Source: Verrucomicrobiota bacterium
GTDB lineage: Bacteria > Verrucomicrobiota > Verrucomicrobiia > Chthoniobacterales > UBA10450
Assembly: GCA_003218525.1 (NCBI GenBank)
Contig: QHNU01000011.1
Span: forward strand, 1-6,502
Direction of reading: 5' to 3'
Length of the DNA stretch: 6,502 nt
Shown: positions 5,904 through 6,502 of the stretch, in pieces
Position numbering within the stretch: the first letter of the stretch is position 1
Layout of the letters: every line of letters starts with the position of its first letter
The notes under the pieces: generated by a model
Databases searched by the model: none
Told to the model about the DNA's origin: nothing
The model's input: only the letters and a program-made list of their open reading frames with translations
Translations under genes and position numbers: made by a program

Positions 5904-6500
5904 TCAGCGGGCTGTCAACGAAACGGTTTGGAGTTGGCGCGGCCCATCGTTGCGAGCGATCCCGACAACGAACTCAATTCGCGAGCCGCTTTGCGCTCGT
6001 GAAAGCCAATCCTCGACCGCTTTCACTGAATTCACATTGTGCCGGCCGATACGGTAGATGACCAGCCCCCGCTCGATCCCCGCTTCGTCGGCCGGACTGC
6101 CCGGTTCGACTGCGCTGACGAGCACGCCGCGCCCGGGAATGAGTCCGAGCGCAGCGGTCAGCTCCGGCGTCAAATCTTGTAGCTGCATTCCAAAAAGCCG
6201 ATCAGCAAGCGCGGCCGCGGGTTGATTCAACTCCGCTGGTCGTTGTTGCGGCTGCCCCCGTTGCTGCTCTGCCACTTTCTTGAACTCGGCGACTGCCTCT
6301 CGCACTGTTTCAGCAGGTATGGCAAAGCCAACACCCTGCGTTGGCACCCCTTGCGGCGTGAATGCCATCTTGGCCGAGCTCACACCGACGAGCCGACCGC
6401 TGATATCTTCCACCGGCCCTCCGGAATTCCCCGGATTAATCGCGGCATCGGTTTGCAGAAGATTCTTGTAGTCGAAATTTTCGATGGTGATATCCCGTTT
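5904..6500 (-). CDS. HtrA/DegP-type trypsin-like serine protease with one PDZ domain (5' end missing)
   Basis: Partial gene: the frame stays open to the window edge, so the N-terminal part (signal peptide, catalytic His and Asp) is not visible. The visible 198 residues begin KRDITIENFDYKN. The catalytic-serine motif GNSGGP follows at visible residues 24-29, preceded by LQTDAAINP, the usual context in S1C (HtrA/DegP/DegQ) proteases. The end of the protease domain (VGFAIPAETV) leads into a Gln/Pro-rich linker at about residues 72-95. One PDZ domain covers roughly 98-198, with GRGVLVSAVEPGSPADEAGI as its core, and runs straight to the stop. A single PDZ is more like DegS/HhoA-type members than two-PDZ DegP. 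By family knowledge it would cleave or quality-control misfolded envelope proteins in the periplasm. The stop is TGA at 5904-5906, and 50 nt separate it from the ABC ATPase gene, so co-transcription is possible but not shown. The family call is firm; the exact subtype is not. Confidence 0.93.
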   Translation of the reverse strand, partial: KRDITIENFDYKNLLQTDAAINPGNSGGPVEDISGRLVGVSSAKMAFTPQGVPTQGVGFAIPAETVREAVAEFKKVAEQQRGQPQQRPAELNQPAAALADRLFGMQLQDLTPELTAALGLIPGRGVLVSAVEPGSPADEAGIERGLVIYRIGRHNVNSVKAVEDWLSRAQSGSRIEFVVGIARNDGPRQLQTVSLTAR

Positions 6501-6502
6501 TA

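Overview
This is a 6.5-kb stretch of bacterial chromosome from a moderately GC-rich organism. Every supported gene lies on the minus strand, so transcription runs from high to low coordinates. The gene set and the style of the intergenic repeats suggest a soil Verrucomicrobiota, perhaps Spartobacteria/Chthoniobacterales. That assignment is inference from gene-family and repeat style and cannot be proven here. Only one of the five visible start sites has a Shine-Dalgarno-like GGAG.

Layout in transcription order: (1) 6500-5904, the 3' part of a periplasmic trypsin-like serine protease of the HtrA/DegP type, with the GNSGGP active-site motif and one PDZ domain; its N-terminus lies outside the window. 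(2) 5853-4918, a GldA-like ABC ATPase. (3) 4902-4396, a four-helix-bundle (23S rRNA intervening-sequence, 'S23') protein. (4) 4403-3648, a GldF-like six-helix ABC-2 permease. (5) 3660-2131, a GldG-like auxiliary transport protein anchored at both ends. (6) 2123-234, a DUF4340 protein with an N-terminal anchor, four internal repeats and a Ser/Pro-rich tail. (7) 233-1, a noncoding stretch full of stem-loops and what looks like interspersed intergenic repeat sequence.

Genes 2, 4, 5 and 6 form a recognisable ABC export module: ATPase, permease, GldG-type auxiliary protein and DUF4340 partner. The junctions from gene 2 onward are 15 nt, -8 nt, -13 nt and 7 nt, which implies one polycistronic message with translational coupling. 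The upstream protease is 50 nt away and may be co-transcribed.

The most unusual structure is around gene 3. It interrupts the ABC module between ATPase and permease and is bracketed by two arrays of a degenerate 8-bp repeat in opposite orientation (4413-4460 and 4897-4928). The arrays supply the stop codon of the ATPase, the start region of the four-helix gene and the C-terminal codons of that gene. A 12-nt core of one array is complementary at 11 positions to a core of the other, and it covers the GGAG and AUG of the four-helix gene. This resembles the stem-bounded architecture of rRNA intervening sequences, moved into a protein operon. I propose it as a small mobile or domesticated element with possible self-regulation through RNA folding.
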